A stretch of DNA of 59,313 nt, from positions 1 to 59,313 of the forward strand of contig CALADM010000022.1 in assembly GCA_937890595.1 (NCBI GenBank), written 5' to 3'. The translations under genes were made by a program, and so were the position numbers. Position 1 is the stretch's first letter, and every line of letters starts with the position of its first letter. The notes below the pieces were generated by a model that did not search any database, was not told where the DNA came from, and was given only the letters and a program-made list of their open reading frames with translations. This DNA is from CAJMNU01 sp905214855 (lineage in GTDB: Bacteria > Bacillota > Clostridia > Lachnospirales > Lachnospiraceae). Shown here in pieces: positions 1-9,485 of the stretch.

Positions 1-54
1 TAGAGCACTTGACTTTTAATCAAGTTGTCCGGGGTTCGAGTCCCCGGTGTCTCA
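1..54 (+). tRNA. tRNA-Lys (TTT), 5' truncated by window edge
   Basis: The anticodon arm CTTGA-CTTTTAA-TCAAG gives anticodon TTT (lysine). The T arm CGGGG-TTCGAGT-CCCCG (30-46) and the acceptor strand with discriminator A (47-54) follow. No CCA is encoded. The 5' acceptor strand and most of the D arm lie outside the window. It is probably the last gene of a tRNA cluster, since a terminator follows at once. Confidence 0.9.
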
Positions 55-60
55 GGCTAA

Positions 61-110
61 AGAAGAGAAACCTCTTATACTTTCATATAAGAGATTTCTC
101 TTCTTTTTTT
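61..110 (+). terminator. Intrinsic terminator of the tRNA unit
   Basis: AGAAGAGAAA and CTCTTATA form a long stem with TATAAGAG and TTTCTCTTCT, ending in a run of seven T. It begins 6 nt after the tRNA end. This is a textbook rho-independent terminator. Confidence 0.85.
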
Positions 111-205
111 GCTGTAAAGAAAAGCAAAAGAATTTCGTGAAAAAATTTCCCAATAGACAAAAAAGCAAAAAAGTGAATCAAGTAAAAAAGTAGAGGATAG
201 TTTCT

Positions 206-1720
206 ATGTCAAAAAGAGAAAAGCAAAGCTTATTGGATAAATTAAAAGAGTATAGCAATTCAGACGCATATCCACTGCATATGCCCGGACATAAAAGACA
301 GACAGATTGCATACCTATGTCTGATATGGGAAATCCATTTGCAATAGATATCACAGAAATTGAAGGTTTTGACAATCTGCATCATGCAAATGGTATTTTA
401 AAAGATTGTATGGATGATGCATCAGAATCTTATGCTGCAAACAAGACATATTTTCTGGTAAATGGAAGCAGTGCAGGGATTCTTGCAGGAATCTCTGCCT
501 GTGCTTCTCCTAGTGATTATCTTTTGATGGCACGGAACTGCCATAAATCAGCATATCATGCAGTTTTCCTCAGAAATTTAAAAACAGAATATCTTTATCC
601 ACAAATTTTAGAAAAATTGGGGATTCAGGGAGGTATCAGTGCAGAGAGTGTGGATATCTCTTTGAGAACAATGAAAGAAAGAGGAGAACAGGTATCTGCT
701 GTATGTATTGTTTCACCAACATATGATGGAATGGTATCGGATATTAAGAGTATTGCTCAAATTGTCCATCAGTATGGCGCATTGCTTATTGTAGACGAGG
801 CACATGGTGCCCATTTTCCTTTTTCGGATCGTTTTCCAGAATCAGCGATGTCTCAGGGAGCAGATCTTGTCGTACAAAGTTTACATAAAACACTTCCTAG
901 TTTAACTCAGACTGCCATACTTCATGTATGCACTGACCGTGTAGATATAGAAATGCTGGAATATTTTTTGCAGATCTATCAGTCTTCCAGTCCATCTTAT
1001 GTTTTTATGGCAGCAATAGATAGCTGTATTACTTATATGAAAACAGATGGTAAAAGAAAATTAGAGGATTTGAATCAAAATTTGGACTGGTTTTATAAAA
1101 AAACAAAGAATTTGAAAAAGATACAAGTGTTAGATGCAAAAAGAGAAGAAATCTGTGGAAAATATGGCATTGTAGATGTTGATCCGTCTAAAATTTTAAT
1201 TTCTGCATCGCCAGCAGGAAAAAATGGTGTATGGCTTGCTGAGCAGTTAAGAAATCGGTTTCATTTAGAAGTTGAAATGGAGCAGGAACAGTATGTTTTG
1301 GCTTTGATGACGTTGATGGATGGTCGAGAAGGATTGGAGCGTCTGAATACAGCATTGCAGATTTTGGATGAAGAAGAATGTAAAAAGGAACACAGTGGTT
1401 TTTCAAAAGAAGAGAGTACTTGGTGCAGCATGGAACAGCAGGAGCTCTTGTTGCAGGAACAGAGTCCATTATCTGCTCCTTTTACGATACAGGAAGCTGT
1501 CTATCATAAAAAAGAATATGTAACATGGAAAGAGAGTGTTGAAAAAATATCTGGTGAATTTGTGTATGTGTATCCACCGGGAATCCCTATTTTAGTACCA
1601 GGTGAAAAAATATCGAAATATATTGTAGAAAAAATAGAGAGAATACAGAGTGCTGGTCTACAGCTACAGGGAATTCGTGATCAAACGGGATGTACAATAC
1701 AGATAGTATCAGAAGTGTAG
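206..1720 (+). CDS. Orn/Lys/Arg decarboxylase-family PLP enzyme (YaaO-like)
   Basis: A fold-type I PLP decarboxylase that would release CO2 from lysine, ornithine or arginine to give a polyamine precursor. The hallmark PLHMPGHKR sits at residues 23-31, the PLP-contacting DEAHGAH at 197-203, and the Schiff-base lysine in SLHKT at K228. At 504 aa it is the short form known from Bacillus YaaO/SpeA, without the N-terminal wing domain of the E. coli inducible enzymes. Substrate cannot be told from sequence. A ribosome site (agaggat) precedes the ATG. It heads a gene order like Bacillus yaaO-tmk-yaaQ-holB-yaaT. Confidence 0.85.
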   Translation: MSKREKQSLLDKLKEYSNSDAYPLHMPGHKRQTDCIPMSDMGNPFAIDITEIEGFDNLHHANGILKDCMDDASESYAANKTYFLVNGSSAGILAGISACASPSDYLLMARNCHKSAYHAVFLRNLKTEYLYPQILEKLGIQGGISAESVDISLRTMKERGEQVSAVCIVSPTYDGMVSDIKSIAQIVHQYGALLIVDEAHGAHFPFSDRFPESAMSQGADLVVQSLHKTLPSLTQTAILHVCTDRVDIEMLEYFLQIYQSSSPSYVFMAAIDSCITYMKTDGKRKLEDLNQNLDWFYKKTKNLKKIQVLDAKREEICGKYGIVDVDPSKILISASPAGKNGVWLAEQLRNRFHLEVEMEQEQYVLALMTLMDGREGLERLNTALQILDEEECKKEHSGFSKEESTWCSMEQQELLLQEQSPLSAPFTIQEAVYHKKEYVTWKESVEKISGEFVYVYPPGIPILVPGEKISKYIVEKIERIQSAGLQLQGIRDQTGCTIQIVSEV

Positions 1721-1778
1721 AATGGATACATTCGGATACGAACTATATAAATGGATATATTCAGACACGAAAGATATA
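1721..1778 (+). repeat. Imperfect 29-bp tandem duplication
   Basis: Units 1721-1749 and 1750-1778 both begin AATGGATA and match at 24 of 29 positions. The pair fills the gap between the decarboxylase stop and the ribosome site of the next gene, so it looks like a local slippage duplication. Confidence 0.6.
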
Positions 1779-1805
1779 AAAAAGTTGGAGATTTGAGGAG
1801 AACAT

Positions 1806-2399
1806 ATGGGCAGGATTTATTATGTTATGGGGAAAAGTGCGACAGGAAAGGATACTATATATCGTGCTTTAAAAGAACATTTTCCTGAGTTTGGTTCTGT
1901 AGTGATGTATACAACAAGACCAATCCGTCAAGGAGAAGAAAACGGTATATCTTATTTTTTCACCACACAAGAAAAATGGCAGGAATGGAAGAAACAGGGG
2001 AAAGTGATTGAAGACAGGACATATGAGACAGTGTATGGTCCATGGACATATTTTACACTGGATGACGGGCAGATTTCTTTGAGAGAAAAAAGTTATTTTA
2101 TGATCGGTGTGTTGGAATCCTATGAAAAAATGAAAGAATATTTTGGTGAAAAAGCTGTGATCCCAATTTATATTGAAGTGGAAGATGGAGTACGCTTGGA
2201 ACGGGCATTGAAAAGAGAACAGGAACAAAAACAACCAAAATACAAGGAGATGTGCAGACGTTTTTTGGCAGATGAGGACGATTTTTCTGAAGAAAGATTG
2301 AGTGCATCTGGAATTTGCAAGCGTTATCAGAATAAAGAGCTGAGTGTATGTCTGGAGGAGATCGAAAAGGATATACTGGAAGAAGAGAATCAGATATGA
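1806..2399 (+). CDS. Guanylate-kinase-like P-loop protein
   Basis: A 197-aa nucleoside monophosphate kinase of the guanylate kinase fold. The P-loop is GKSATGKDT (9-17), followed by a GMP-binding-type segment TTRPIRQGEENGISYFF. The region that in true Gmk reads YGTP...EIDVQGA is replaced by YGPWTYF and a different sequence, so the protein is divergent and may be a paralogue rather than the housekeeping Gmk. It occupies the slot where Bacillus carries tmk, upstream of holB. A ribosome site (gaggaga) precedes the ATG. Confidence 0.75.
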   Translation: MGRIYYVMGKSATGKDTIYRALKEHFPEFGSVVMYTTRPIRQGEENGISYFFTTQEKWQEWKKQGKVIEDRTYETVYGPWTYFTLDDGQISLREKSYFMIGVLESYEKMKEYFGEKAVIPIYIEVEDGVRLERALKREQEQKQPKYKEMCRRFLADEDDFSEERLSASGICKRYQNKELSVCLEEIEKDILEEENQI

Positions 2400-2502
2400 T
2401 ATAATGAGGCTTACAAAGTTTGAGGCTATGTGATATCATAAGCATTTTTAAGCTGAAAGGAAACGATTTGCTGCGATGGCAGGAAGAAAAGGAGGAGCAG
2501 AG

Positions 2503-3492
2503 ATGGCAGGATTTAAAGAGATCATTGGACATGAACAAATTATACAAAATATGAAAAATGCGATTCTATATCATAAAATTTCTCATGCGTATATTTTGTC
2601 TGGTGAGGAAGGAATGGGAAAAATGATGCTGGCGAAGGCATTTGCTATGACTCTGCTCTGCGAAAAGGGGAATACAGAGCCATGTATGCAGTGCAAATCC
2701 TGTAAACAGTTCCTTTCCGGAAACCATCCGGATATTATATATGTGACACATGAAAAACCAAATAGTATTGGTGTAGATGATATTCGTTACAAATTAAATG
2801 AGGATATACAGATCAAACCCTACAGCAGTCCCTATAAGATCTATATTGTAGATGAAGCAGAGCTGATGACGGAATACGCACAGAATGCTCTTTTAAAAAC
2901 AATAGAAGAACCACCTGCTTATGGAATCATCATGCTTCTTACTTCCAATGAAAAGAGGCTTTTGCCTACTATTCTTTCCAGATGTGTTACTTTCTCTCTG
3001 AGACCTTTGCCAGACCAGAAACTGAAAGATCATCTGATAGCACAGTATGGTATTACAGGGGAGCAGGCAGATTTGTATGCTGCATTTGCCAGAGGAAATT
3101 TGGGAAAAGCGATTTCAATGGTTTCATCAGAATCTTTTCGTGTTTTATATGATGAGGTACTGCATCTGTTGAAACATGCCTCTGAGATGGAAATTGGAGA
3201 ATTGCTGGATTATATCAAGAAGCTAATCGGTGACGATCTCAATATTGATGACATTTTGGATTTTATACAGCTATGGTATCGAGATATCTTGATGTTTAAA
3301 GTGACAAAAGACGCAAATCTCCTGATATTTAAAGGGGAAAATAAAATAATAGGAAAAATTGGCGAAAAGAGTTCTTATGAAGGACTGGAAGAGATTGTGA
3401 AGGCAGTGGATAGGGCAAGAATGCGTCTGAAAGCGAATGTGAATCTTGAACTGGCTATGGAGCTGCTTTTTTTAGTGATAAAGGAGAATTAA
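2503..3492 (+). CDS. holB: DNA polymerase III delta' subunit
   Basis: Clamp-loader subunit of the replicative polymerase, an AAA+ protein that works with the DnaX product encoded near 52 kb. Visible are the Walker-like loop GEEGMGK (34-40, with Met where an active ATPase has Thr/Ser, usual for delta'), a four-cysteine zinc module (Cys53, 61, 64, 67), and ALLKTIEEPPAYGIIMLLT followed by the arginine-finger region LSRC. I chose the ATG at 2503 because GGAGGA lies 6 nt upstream; an in-frame ATG at 2476 has no such site. Confidence 0.92.
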   Translation: MAGFKEIIGHEQIIQNMKNAILYHKISHAYILSGEEGMGKMMLAKAFAMTLLCEKGNTEPCMQCKSCKQFLSGNHPDIIYVTHEKPNSIGVDDIRYKLNEDIQIKPYSSPYKIYIVDEAELMTEYAQNALLKTIEEPPAYGIIMLLTSNEKRLLPTILSRCVTFSLRPLPDQKLKDHLIAQYGITGEQADLYAAFARGNLGKAISMVSSESFRVLYDEVLHLLKHASEMEIGELLDYIKKLIGDDLNIDDILDFIQLWYRDILMFKVTKDANLLIFKGENKIIGKIGEKSSYEGLEEIVKAVDRARMRLKANVNLELAMELLFLVIKEN

Positions 3493-3495
3493 GTT

Positions 3496-4413
3496 ATGGT
3501 AAATGTAATTGGAATCCGTTTCCGTACAGCTGGAAAAATTTATTATTTTGATCCTGCTGGACGAGAGATTAAAGTAGGAGACCATGTGATCGTAGAGACA
3601 GCACGGGGAATCGAGTATGGATATGTAGTTCTGGGGAATCATCAGGTAGAGGATGATAAGGTCATTCAGCCTTTAAAACCTGTGATCCGTATGGCGACCC
3701 CAAAGGATGAAGAGGTTGAGAAAAAAAATAAAGAAAAAGAAAAAGAGGCATTTCGTATTTGTCTGGAGAAGATCAGAAAACATGATCTTCAGATGAAACT
3801 GATCGATGCGGAATACACTTTTGATAACAATAAAGTATTGTTTTACTTTACAGCAGATGGAAGAGTTGATTTTAGAGAGTTAGTGAAAGATCTGGCTGCT
3901 GTTTTTAAGACAAGAATTGAATTGCGTCAAATTGGTGTCAGGGATGAAACAAAGATTATGGGGGGAATTGGTATTTGCGGTCGTCCGCTTTGCTGCCATT
4001 CTTATCTCCCAGAATTTATTCCTGTCTCCATTAAAATGGCAAAAGAGCAGAATCTATCATTGAATCCAACAAAGATTTCAGGTGTCTGTGGTCGTTTGAT
4101 GTGTTGTTTGAAATATGAAGAAGAGACATATGAAGATTTGAACAGCCGACTTCCGGGAATCGGAGATTTTGTAACTGCAGATGATGGGCTGAAAGGCGAA
4201 GTGGCCAGTGTAAATGTTCTAAGACAGCTTGTAAAGGTCATTGTGGTGGTCAATAAAGATGAAAAAGAGATTCGGGAATATAAAGTGAGTCAGCTGAAGT
4301 TCAAGCCGAGAAGGAAAAAAGGAAAAGATCAGGATCATATGATGGATTCAGAATTAAAGCAGCTGGAGGCATTGGAGAAAAAGGAAGGAAAATCCAAATT
4401 AGATGACAATTGA
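3496..4413 (+). CDS. ricT: RicT / YaaT, PSP1-domain protein
   Basis: A 305-aa PSP1 C-terminal domain protein. In Bacillus, RicT works with RicA and RicF in a complex that carries iron-sulfur clusters and stimulates RNase Y mRNA maturation and phosphorelay control of sporulation. The family hallmark is two CGRxxCC motifs: CGRPLCC (161-167) and CGRLMCC (198-204). The C terminus is Lys-rich and disordered. The gene starts 3 nt after holB, with GGAG in the holB end, and overlaps the next gene by 11 nt, so these three are translationally coupled. Confidence 0.9.
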   Translation: MVNVIGIRFRTAGKIYYFDPAGREIKVGDHVIVETARGIEYGYVVLGNHQVEDDKVIQPLKPVIRMATPKDEEVEKKNKEKEKEAFRICLEKIRKHDLQMKLIDAEYTFDNNKVLFYFTADGRVDFRELVKDLAAVFKTRIELRQIGVRDETKIMGGIGICGRPLCCHSYLPEFIPVSIKMAKEQNLSLNPTKISGVCGRLMCCLKYEEETYEDLNSRLPGIGDFVTADDGLKGEVASVNVLRQLVKVIVVVNKDEKEIREYKVSQLKFKPRRKKGKDQDHMMDSELKQLEALEKKEGKSKLDDN

Positions 4414-5140
4414 GCTGAAAGAAGATGAAAGAATAGATGATCTACAGAGAAATCATCTGAAGATCATTCAGAAAACCAATGGATTTTGTTTTGGGATGGA
4501 TGCTGTTTTGCTATCTGGTTTTGCTTCTGTGAAACAGGGAGAGCGTGCGATCGATCTGGGAACAGGAACTGGGATCATACCGATTTTGCTCTCGGCAAAG
4601 ACCGAAGGAAAAGAGTTTGTTGGATTGGAGATCCAAGAAGAAATGGCTGACATGGCAGCGAGAAGCATTGCAATGAATCAGATTGAAGACAGAGTCAAGA
4701 TCATAAGAGGAGATATTAAGGAAGCTGGGACTATATTTGGTCGTGTATCTTTTGATGTCGTAACTTCCAATCCCCCTTATATGAATGATGCACATGGTTT
4801 GAAAAATCCAGATCTTCCCAAGGCAATTGCCAGACATGAGGTTCTTTGTACACTGGATGATGTGGTTCGTTCAGCAGCAGAGTTGGTCAGACCGGGAGGA
4901 CGTTTTTACATGGTTCACAGACCGCATCGATTGGCAGAGCTGATCACGACGCTGAAACAGTACAAGATGGAACCGAAAAGGATAAAGATGGTACATCCAT
5001 ATCAAAATAAAGATGCCAATATGGTATTGATCGAGTCTGTTCGTGGTGGCAGATCTATGGTGAAAGTAGAAGCACCTATCATTGTATATAAGGAAGTGGG
5101 AGTATATACAGAGGAGATCTGTCAGATTTATGGATATTAA
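4403..5140 (+). CDS. tRNA1(Val) (adenine37-N6)-methyltransferase family (YabB/TrmN6)
   Basis: A 245-aa class I SAM-dependent N6-adenine methyltransferase. Motif I is DLGTGTG (51-57) and the catalytic NPPY is at 123-126 (TSNPPYMN), as in TrmN6/YfiC and Bacillus YabB. It probably methylates a tRNA adenine; the exact base is inferred only from the family. It overlaps ricT by 11 nt and precedes rsmI, the same order as yaaT-yabA-yabB-yabC in Bacillus, with no yabA seen here. Confidence 0.85.
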   Translation: MTIELKEDERIDDLQRNHLKIIQKTNGFCFGMDAVLLSGFASVKQGERAIDLGTGTGIIPILLSAKTEGKEFVGLEIQEEMADMAARSIAMNQIEDRVKIIRGDIKEAGTIFGRVSFDVVTSNPPYMNDAHGLKNPDLPKAIARHEVLCTLDDVVRSAAELVRPGGRFYMVHRPHRLAELITTLKQYKMEPKRIKMVHPYQNKDANMVLIESVRGGRSMVKVEAPIIVYKEVGVYTEEICQIYGY

Positions 5141-5200
5141 CAGGAAAGAGACCGATTGAAATGGAAAATCCGCATGGCAGAGAAGGAATGGGGGATAAAA

Positions 5201-6049
5201 GTGGCTGGAAAATTATATTTGTGTGCCACTCCGATAGGAAATCTGGAGGATATTACATTTAGAGTAGTAAGAACCTTAAAAGAAGCAGATCTGATTGCGG
5301 CAGAAGATACTAGAAACAGTCTGAAATTGCTGAATCATTTTGAGATCAAAACTCCTATGACGAGTTATCATGAGTACAATAAGATTGAAAAAGCAAGATA
5401 TCTGGTAGAAAGAATGCAGAAAGAAGGAATTCAGGTTGCCTTGATCACAGATGCTGGTACACCTGGAATATCTGATCCGGGAGAGGAGTTGGTGCGTCAG
5501 TGTTATGAGGCAGGAGTGGAGGTTACTTCTCTCCCAGGACCTGCAGCGTGTATCACAGCTCTGACTTTATCAGGAATGGCCACAAGAAGATTCTGTTTTG
5601 AGGCATTTCTTCCATCGGATAAAAAGGAGAAACAACAGATTTTAAAAGAACTGGAAAATGAGACACGAACGATTATTTTATATGAAGCTCCACATCGACT
5701 GGTCAGAACATTGGAAGAGTTGCTTTCCGTTTTGGGAAATCGAAATATCACAATATGCAGAGAATTGACCAAGCGTTATGAAACTGCATATAGGGCTTCC
5801 TTGCAAGAGGCTTTGGAACATTTTAAAGAAGAAGAGCCAAAGGGAGAATGTGTACTGGTTCTGGAAGGAAAGAGCCGGGAACAGATCTTGGAGGAATCTG
5901 TTCAGGAATGGGAAAAGATGAGCATTGAGGAACATATGAAATATTATGAAGAACAGGGAATTGACAAAAAATCAGCAATGAAATTAGTTGCTAAAGATCG
6001 TAATATCAGCAAAAGAGATGTATATCAGGCTTTGTTGAAACAGGAGTAG
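5201..6049 (+). CDS. rsmI: 16S rRNA 2'-O-ribose C1402 methyltransferase RsmI
   Basis: A tetrapyrrole-methylase-fold enzyme that methylates C1402 in the decoding centre. The N terminus GKLYLCATPIGNLEDITFR and the internal DAGTPGISDPGEE are diagnostic. The start is uncertain. A GTG at 5201 gives the usual family N terminus and follows a G-rich segment. An in-frame TTG at 5156, preceded by AGGAAAGAG (5142-5150), would add 15 residues. Last gene of the holB-ricT-trmN6 group. Confidence 0.9.
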   Translation: MAGKLYLCATPIGNLEDITFRVVRTLKEADLIAAEDTRNSLKLLNHFEIKTPMTSYHEYNKIEKARYLVERMQKEGIQVALITDAGTPGISDPGEELVRQCYEAGVEVTSLPGPAACITALTLSGMATRRFCFEAFLPSDKKEKQQILKELENETRTIILYEAPHRLVRTLEELLSVLGNRNITICRELTKRYETAYRASLQEALEHFKEEEPKGECVLVLEGKSREQILEESVQEWEKMSIEEHMKYYEEQGIDKKSAMKLVAKDRNISKRDVYQALLKQE

Positions 6050-6089
6050 AGGATAAAATAGGTTTATACCGGAAAGTGGCAAAGGAAAA

Positions 6090-6890
6090 ATGAAAAAAGA
6101 ATGGTGGCAGAAGTATAAGCAGGTGCAAAAACATGTAATTGAAGATGTAGCCTGCCCGAAACGAGAGGTAGAAAAACATTTAGAGCGCGGAAAAAAAGTC
6201 TTTGCAGATGGATGTGGATTTTACAAATTATTTTGGGTTTTTGTTTTGGGAGCGTTTTATGGCGATATAATCGAGATTTTATTTTGTCGTGTGACAGGCG
6301 GAGAGTGGATGAGCCGAAGTTCTTTGGTATTCGGACAGTTTTCTATCGTATGGGGATTGGGATGTTTCCTTCTGACACTTTTTCTGCATCGTATGATCAA
6401 TATGGAAGATCGGTATATTTTCGTTGTGGGAGCAGTTTTAGGCGGAGTTTTTGAGTATATGTGTTCTGTATTTACAGAAAAGATGTTTGGATGTGTGTTC
6501 TGGGATTACAGTGCTATGAGATTTAATCTAAACGGAAGGATCAACTTATTGTTTTGCTTTTTCTGGGGGATCATGGCGATTGTTTGGTTAAAGATCTTAT
6601 ATCCGTGGATGAGTAAAGGTATTGAGAGACTGCCGATCCGTTTTGGGAAAATTTTAACTTGGGTATTGGTTGTATTTTTTACATTAGACATCAGTTTGAG
6701 TGCAACTTGTCTGTATCGTATGAAGACCAGAGAGAATGGCATTGAAGCAAAAAACTGGATGGAAGAACTGGTAGATGAACACTTTTCTACGGAATGGATT
6801 GAGAATCGTTATAAGAACATAAAGATGGTAGAACCAGCAAAAGAAGCACTGGAAGTCAATATGGGAGCGCCAGTGATGCAGGAAGAATAA
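6090..6890 (+). CDS. Putative ABC-transporter-like membrane protein (CmpB family)
   Basis: A 266-aa polytopic membrane protein with about six hydrophobic segments between residues 40 and 215. The sequence around FWVFVLGAFYGDIIEILFCR and the glycine-rich FGQFSIVWGLGC resemble the family annotated as putative ABC-transporter type IV (CmpB), common in Lachnospiraceae and without a tested function. The N and C termini are charged and presumably cytoplasmic. AAAGGA precedes the ATG. It follows rsmI by 40 nt and may be cotranscribed. Confidence 0.6.
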   Translation: MKKEWWQKYKQVQKHVIEDVACPKREVEKHLERGKKVFADGCGFYKLFWVFVLGAFYGDIIEILFCRVTGGEWMSRSSLVFGQFSIVWGLGCFLLTLFLHRMINMEDRYIFVVGAVLGGVFEYMCSVFTEKMFGCVFWDYSAMRFNLNGRINLLFCFFWGIMAIVWLKILYPWMSKGIERLPIRFGKILTWVLVVFFTLDISLSATCLYRMKTRENGIEAKNWMEELVDEHFSTEWIENRYKNIKMVEPAKEALEVNMGAPVMQEE

Positions 6891-6936
6891 GAGGAGAGAC
6901 ATGGATTTGGAATGATTTCTGGATTCATGTTTTTTA

Positions 6937-6965
6937 TTGAAAACAAAATTCAGATGTGGTATACT
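6937..6965 (+). promoter_or_regulatory. Sigma-A promoter for the MFS gene
   Basis: TTGAAA (6937-6942), a 17-nt spacer and TATACT (6960-6965) lie about 70 nt upstream of the MFS start, with an AT-rich leader after them. Confidence 0.65.
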
Positions 6966-7037
6966 AAAATGCAAAATTACTTAATTACATTTAATAATAA
7001 AAATAAGAATTTATGCTGAGGGGAGAAGGAAAGGTTT

Positions 7038-8225
7038 ATGGGGGAAGAGAGCAGAAAAAAGACAGGAGAAAATAGAGACAGATTTCCAATGGAATTGTTT
7101 TGGATTTATGTGTTTGCATTTGCCGGACAGGCTGTATTTAATACATATATCAATTTATATATGAGTTCTATTGGTTTTTCGGCATCTCAAATTGGAGTGA
7201 TCGTTTCCATTTCTACAGTGATTTTGTTTGTTGCCCAGATCGTGTTGGGGGTAGTCAGTGATAAGATTCAGGTAAAAAACAGAGTTGTGCAGGGGTTATA
7301 TTTTGTTTGTACTATTATTGTCCTGTGTTTTTATGCATCAAAACAGTATTGGGTTGTTTTTGGTCTTTTTGCTGCCTTTAATGCATTTTTTGTTCCGATC
7401 ATGCCATTGAATGACAATATTACATTACAGCTTCTGGAAAAAAGCAAGTGGGATTATGGAATTGTTAGGATGGGAGGAACGATAGGATATGCAGTGACAG
7501 TTTTGGTAGTGGGATTTATTTTGAGAGACGAATATGGACAGATTTTCTGGATGATCGGGCTTTGTATGCTGCTATGTCTTCTGTTATCTACAAGGGCAGA
7601 AAAGGTTAAACTTCCAAAAGAGGAAAAAAAGAAAGTTTCTTATAAGGAAATATTGAAAAATCATAATCTGATCGGACTTCTTGTATTTAATCTGGTTTTT
7701 AGTCTTGGAGTCAATCTGTTTAATAATTATTATCCTCTGTATTTTGTTACGATTGGAGGAGACAGCAGTTATGTGGGGTTGATGATGTTTGCAAGTGCTG
7801 TGGCAGAAATCCCATGTCTTTTGATCATTCACAAGATTGTGAGACGTATGGGAACAGCTTATATGCTTGTGATCGCAGGAGTAGTTACCAGTGTCCGCTG
7901 GTTTTTAGTATTTGCTTGTCATGAGCCTATTTTGATCGTGGCAGTCAATTTACTGCATGGTTTTGGATATACAGCATTTAATTATAGTATTGTAAATTAT
8001 ATCAATGCAAGATTGCCAAGGGAGCTAAGGGCTTCTGGACAGATGTTCAATATCCTTTTGGGGCAGATTTTTTCCAAATGTATTTTTGGATATATCGGAG
8101 GAGCTGCCTGTGAGTATCTTGGAGGTGATGTAATGATGCTTTGTGCTGGCGTGCTGATGGCAGCAGCCACATTGATCTTTGCATTGTGGAGTCGAAAGAG
8201 ACAGGAAGAACTGCTATTTATTTAG
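7038..8225 (+). CDS. Major facilitator superfamily transporter
   Basis: A 395-aa inner-membrane transporter with about twelve hydrophobic segments and a central cytoplasmic loop rich in Lys/Glu near residues 185-200. It resembles the MFS_1-like / sugar:proton symporter group: an NTYINLYMSSIGFSASQIG-type start, the DNITLQLLE segment and a paired second half. The substrate is not determinable. Its 3' end overlaps the convergent ROK gene by 12 bp. With the ROK regulator and secreted glycosidase-like protein beside it, I infer carbohydrate uptake. Confidence 0.8.
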   Translation: MGEESRKKTGENRDRFPMELFWIYVFAFAGQAVFNTYINLYMSSIGFSASQIGVIVSISTVILFVAQIVLGVVSDKIQVKNRVVQGLYFVCTIIVLCFYASKQYWVVFGLFAAFNAFFVPIMPLNDNITLQLLEKSKWDYGIVRMGGTIGYAVTVLVVGFILRDEYGQIFWMIGLCMLLCLLLSTRAEKVKLPKEEKKKVSYKEILKNHNLIGLLVFNLVFSLGVNLFNNYYPLYFVTIGGDSSYVGLMMFASAVAEIPCLLIIHKIVRRMGTAYMLVIAGVVTSVRWFLVFACHEPILIVAVNLLHGFGYTAFNYSIVNYINARLPRELRASGQMFNILLGQIFSKCIFGYIGGAACEYLGGDVMMLCAGVLMAAATLIFALWSRKRQEELLFI

Positions 8226-9413
8226 CAGTTCTTCAAAACATTTTTGAAAAACACTGACACTGGCTCCTGTCAGATGAGAGGTTGGCTGGATTGGGGATTC
8301 CAGTACAAAAGGAACTGTATCATGTAAGGAGAGAAGCTGACTGCGTGTTTTTTCTAAGAGAAGAGAACCAAGCGCAGTGGGGATAGGACCTGTCAAAACA
8401 CATGTTTTGATATCAAGGATCAGATGCATTGTGAGAAATAAATATCCAAGATATGGACAAAGATAGTCACAGATTTCTTCAGTCAATTTGGGGTCATCTT
8501 TCCAGAGAGTTGGCATATCTTCAAGATGGATATGGAAACGATCTTGCAATGCGGATAGGTTGATTTTATCGGATAGTTTTATGACAGCCCCTGATGCACA
8601 AGTTCCTTCTGAGAAAAGAGGGAGATGACCAATTTCTCCGGAATGGAAGCTGCTTCCATACCAGAGTTCCCCTTTTTGTAAAATACCAGCTCCACATCCC
8701 GCACCAAGGGTAATATAGACAAGGTCAGAGGGATGATGGATTGGATTTCTTAAAAAGGCTTCTCCCTGAGATGCCATATTGACATCATTTCCCAAACAGT
8801 AGGGAAGGCTGAGTGAATCGGTAAACTTTGGAAAAATGGAAGAAAAGGGTATCTCTGTCAGAGAGGAATCTGGATTTATGTGGAGAACAGAATTATTTTT
8901 GGGGTTTACCATACAGGGAAGCCCAATGCCTATTCCAAGAACTGGAATACCATTTTTTTGTGTCTGTGCATGGAGATTGTGGATGGTTTGGGAAATCTGA
9001 AAAAGTTGTTCTATAAGAATCTGATTCTCTTGTGGTGAAGTTTTGTTATCCAGAAAATCATGAATACGGAGATGGAGAGGGAGTGTGATGGGAGAAAAGA
9101 CATCGCCATCCATATTGACAAGACCAAGAAATGCGTGATTTCCATCAAATTGTACACCGACTGTCATATAAGCATTGGGATTAAAACGCAGAAGATGCCC
9201 ACGTCGCCCTGCTCCTGACAGGCGTTCTAATTCATCCAGTTCTGTGATGATATGGAGTTCCAGTAGTCTATCAACAATCTTTAATACAGTAGGAAAACTG
9301 ATTCCGGTCAGGCGGACGATCTCCGCACGGCTGGAGATTTTTTTTTCGTGAAACAGATCGTAGATCATCTTTCTATTTTGACTTTTTAAATGATAAGGGA
9401 TATAAGAAGACAT
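8214..9413 (-). CDS. ROK-family transcriptional regulator
   Basis: A 399-aa NagC/XylR-type regulator. Residues about 18-60 form a winged helix-turn-helix (SRAEIVRLTGISFPTVLKIV), followed by a ROK sugar-kinase-like domain with the sugar-binding GVQFDG, NDVNMASQGEAF, LGAGCGAG and HSGEIGH motifs. The usual zinc cluster CxCGxxGCxE is reduced to one Cys (GTCASG), so metal binding is doubtful. It is divergent from the DUF5722 gene and convergent with the MFS gene, so it probably controls one or both in response to a sugar. Confidence 0.88.
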   Translation of the reverse strand: MSSYIPYHLKSQNRKMIYDLFHEKKISSRAEIVRLTGISFPTVLKIVDRLLELHIITELDELERLSGAGRRGHLLRFNPNAYMTVGVQFDGNHAFLGLVNMDGDVFSPITLPLHLRIHDFLDNKTSPQENQILIEQLFQISQTIHNLHAQTQKNGIPVLGIGIGLPCMVNPKNNSVLHINPDSSLTEIPFSSIFPKFTDSLSLPYCLGNDVNMASQGEAFLRNPIHHPSDLVYITLGAGCGAGILQKGELWYGSSFHSGEIGHLPLFSEGTCASGAVIKLSDKINLSALQDRFHIHLEDMPTLWKDDPKLTEEICDYLCPYLGYLFLTMHLILDIKTCVLTGPIPTALGSLLLEKTRSQLLSLHDTVPFVLESPIQPTSHLTGASVSVFQKCFEELLNK

Positions 9414-9485
9414 AGTGCATACCTTTCTGTGAACAAATGTTTTTTAACTGAGGAATAGAGTCCTCTGTAGGTTGATAATGTCTTT

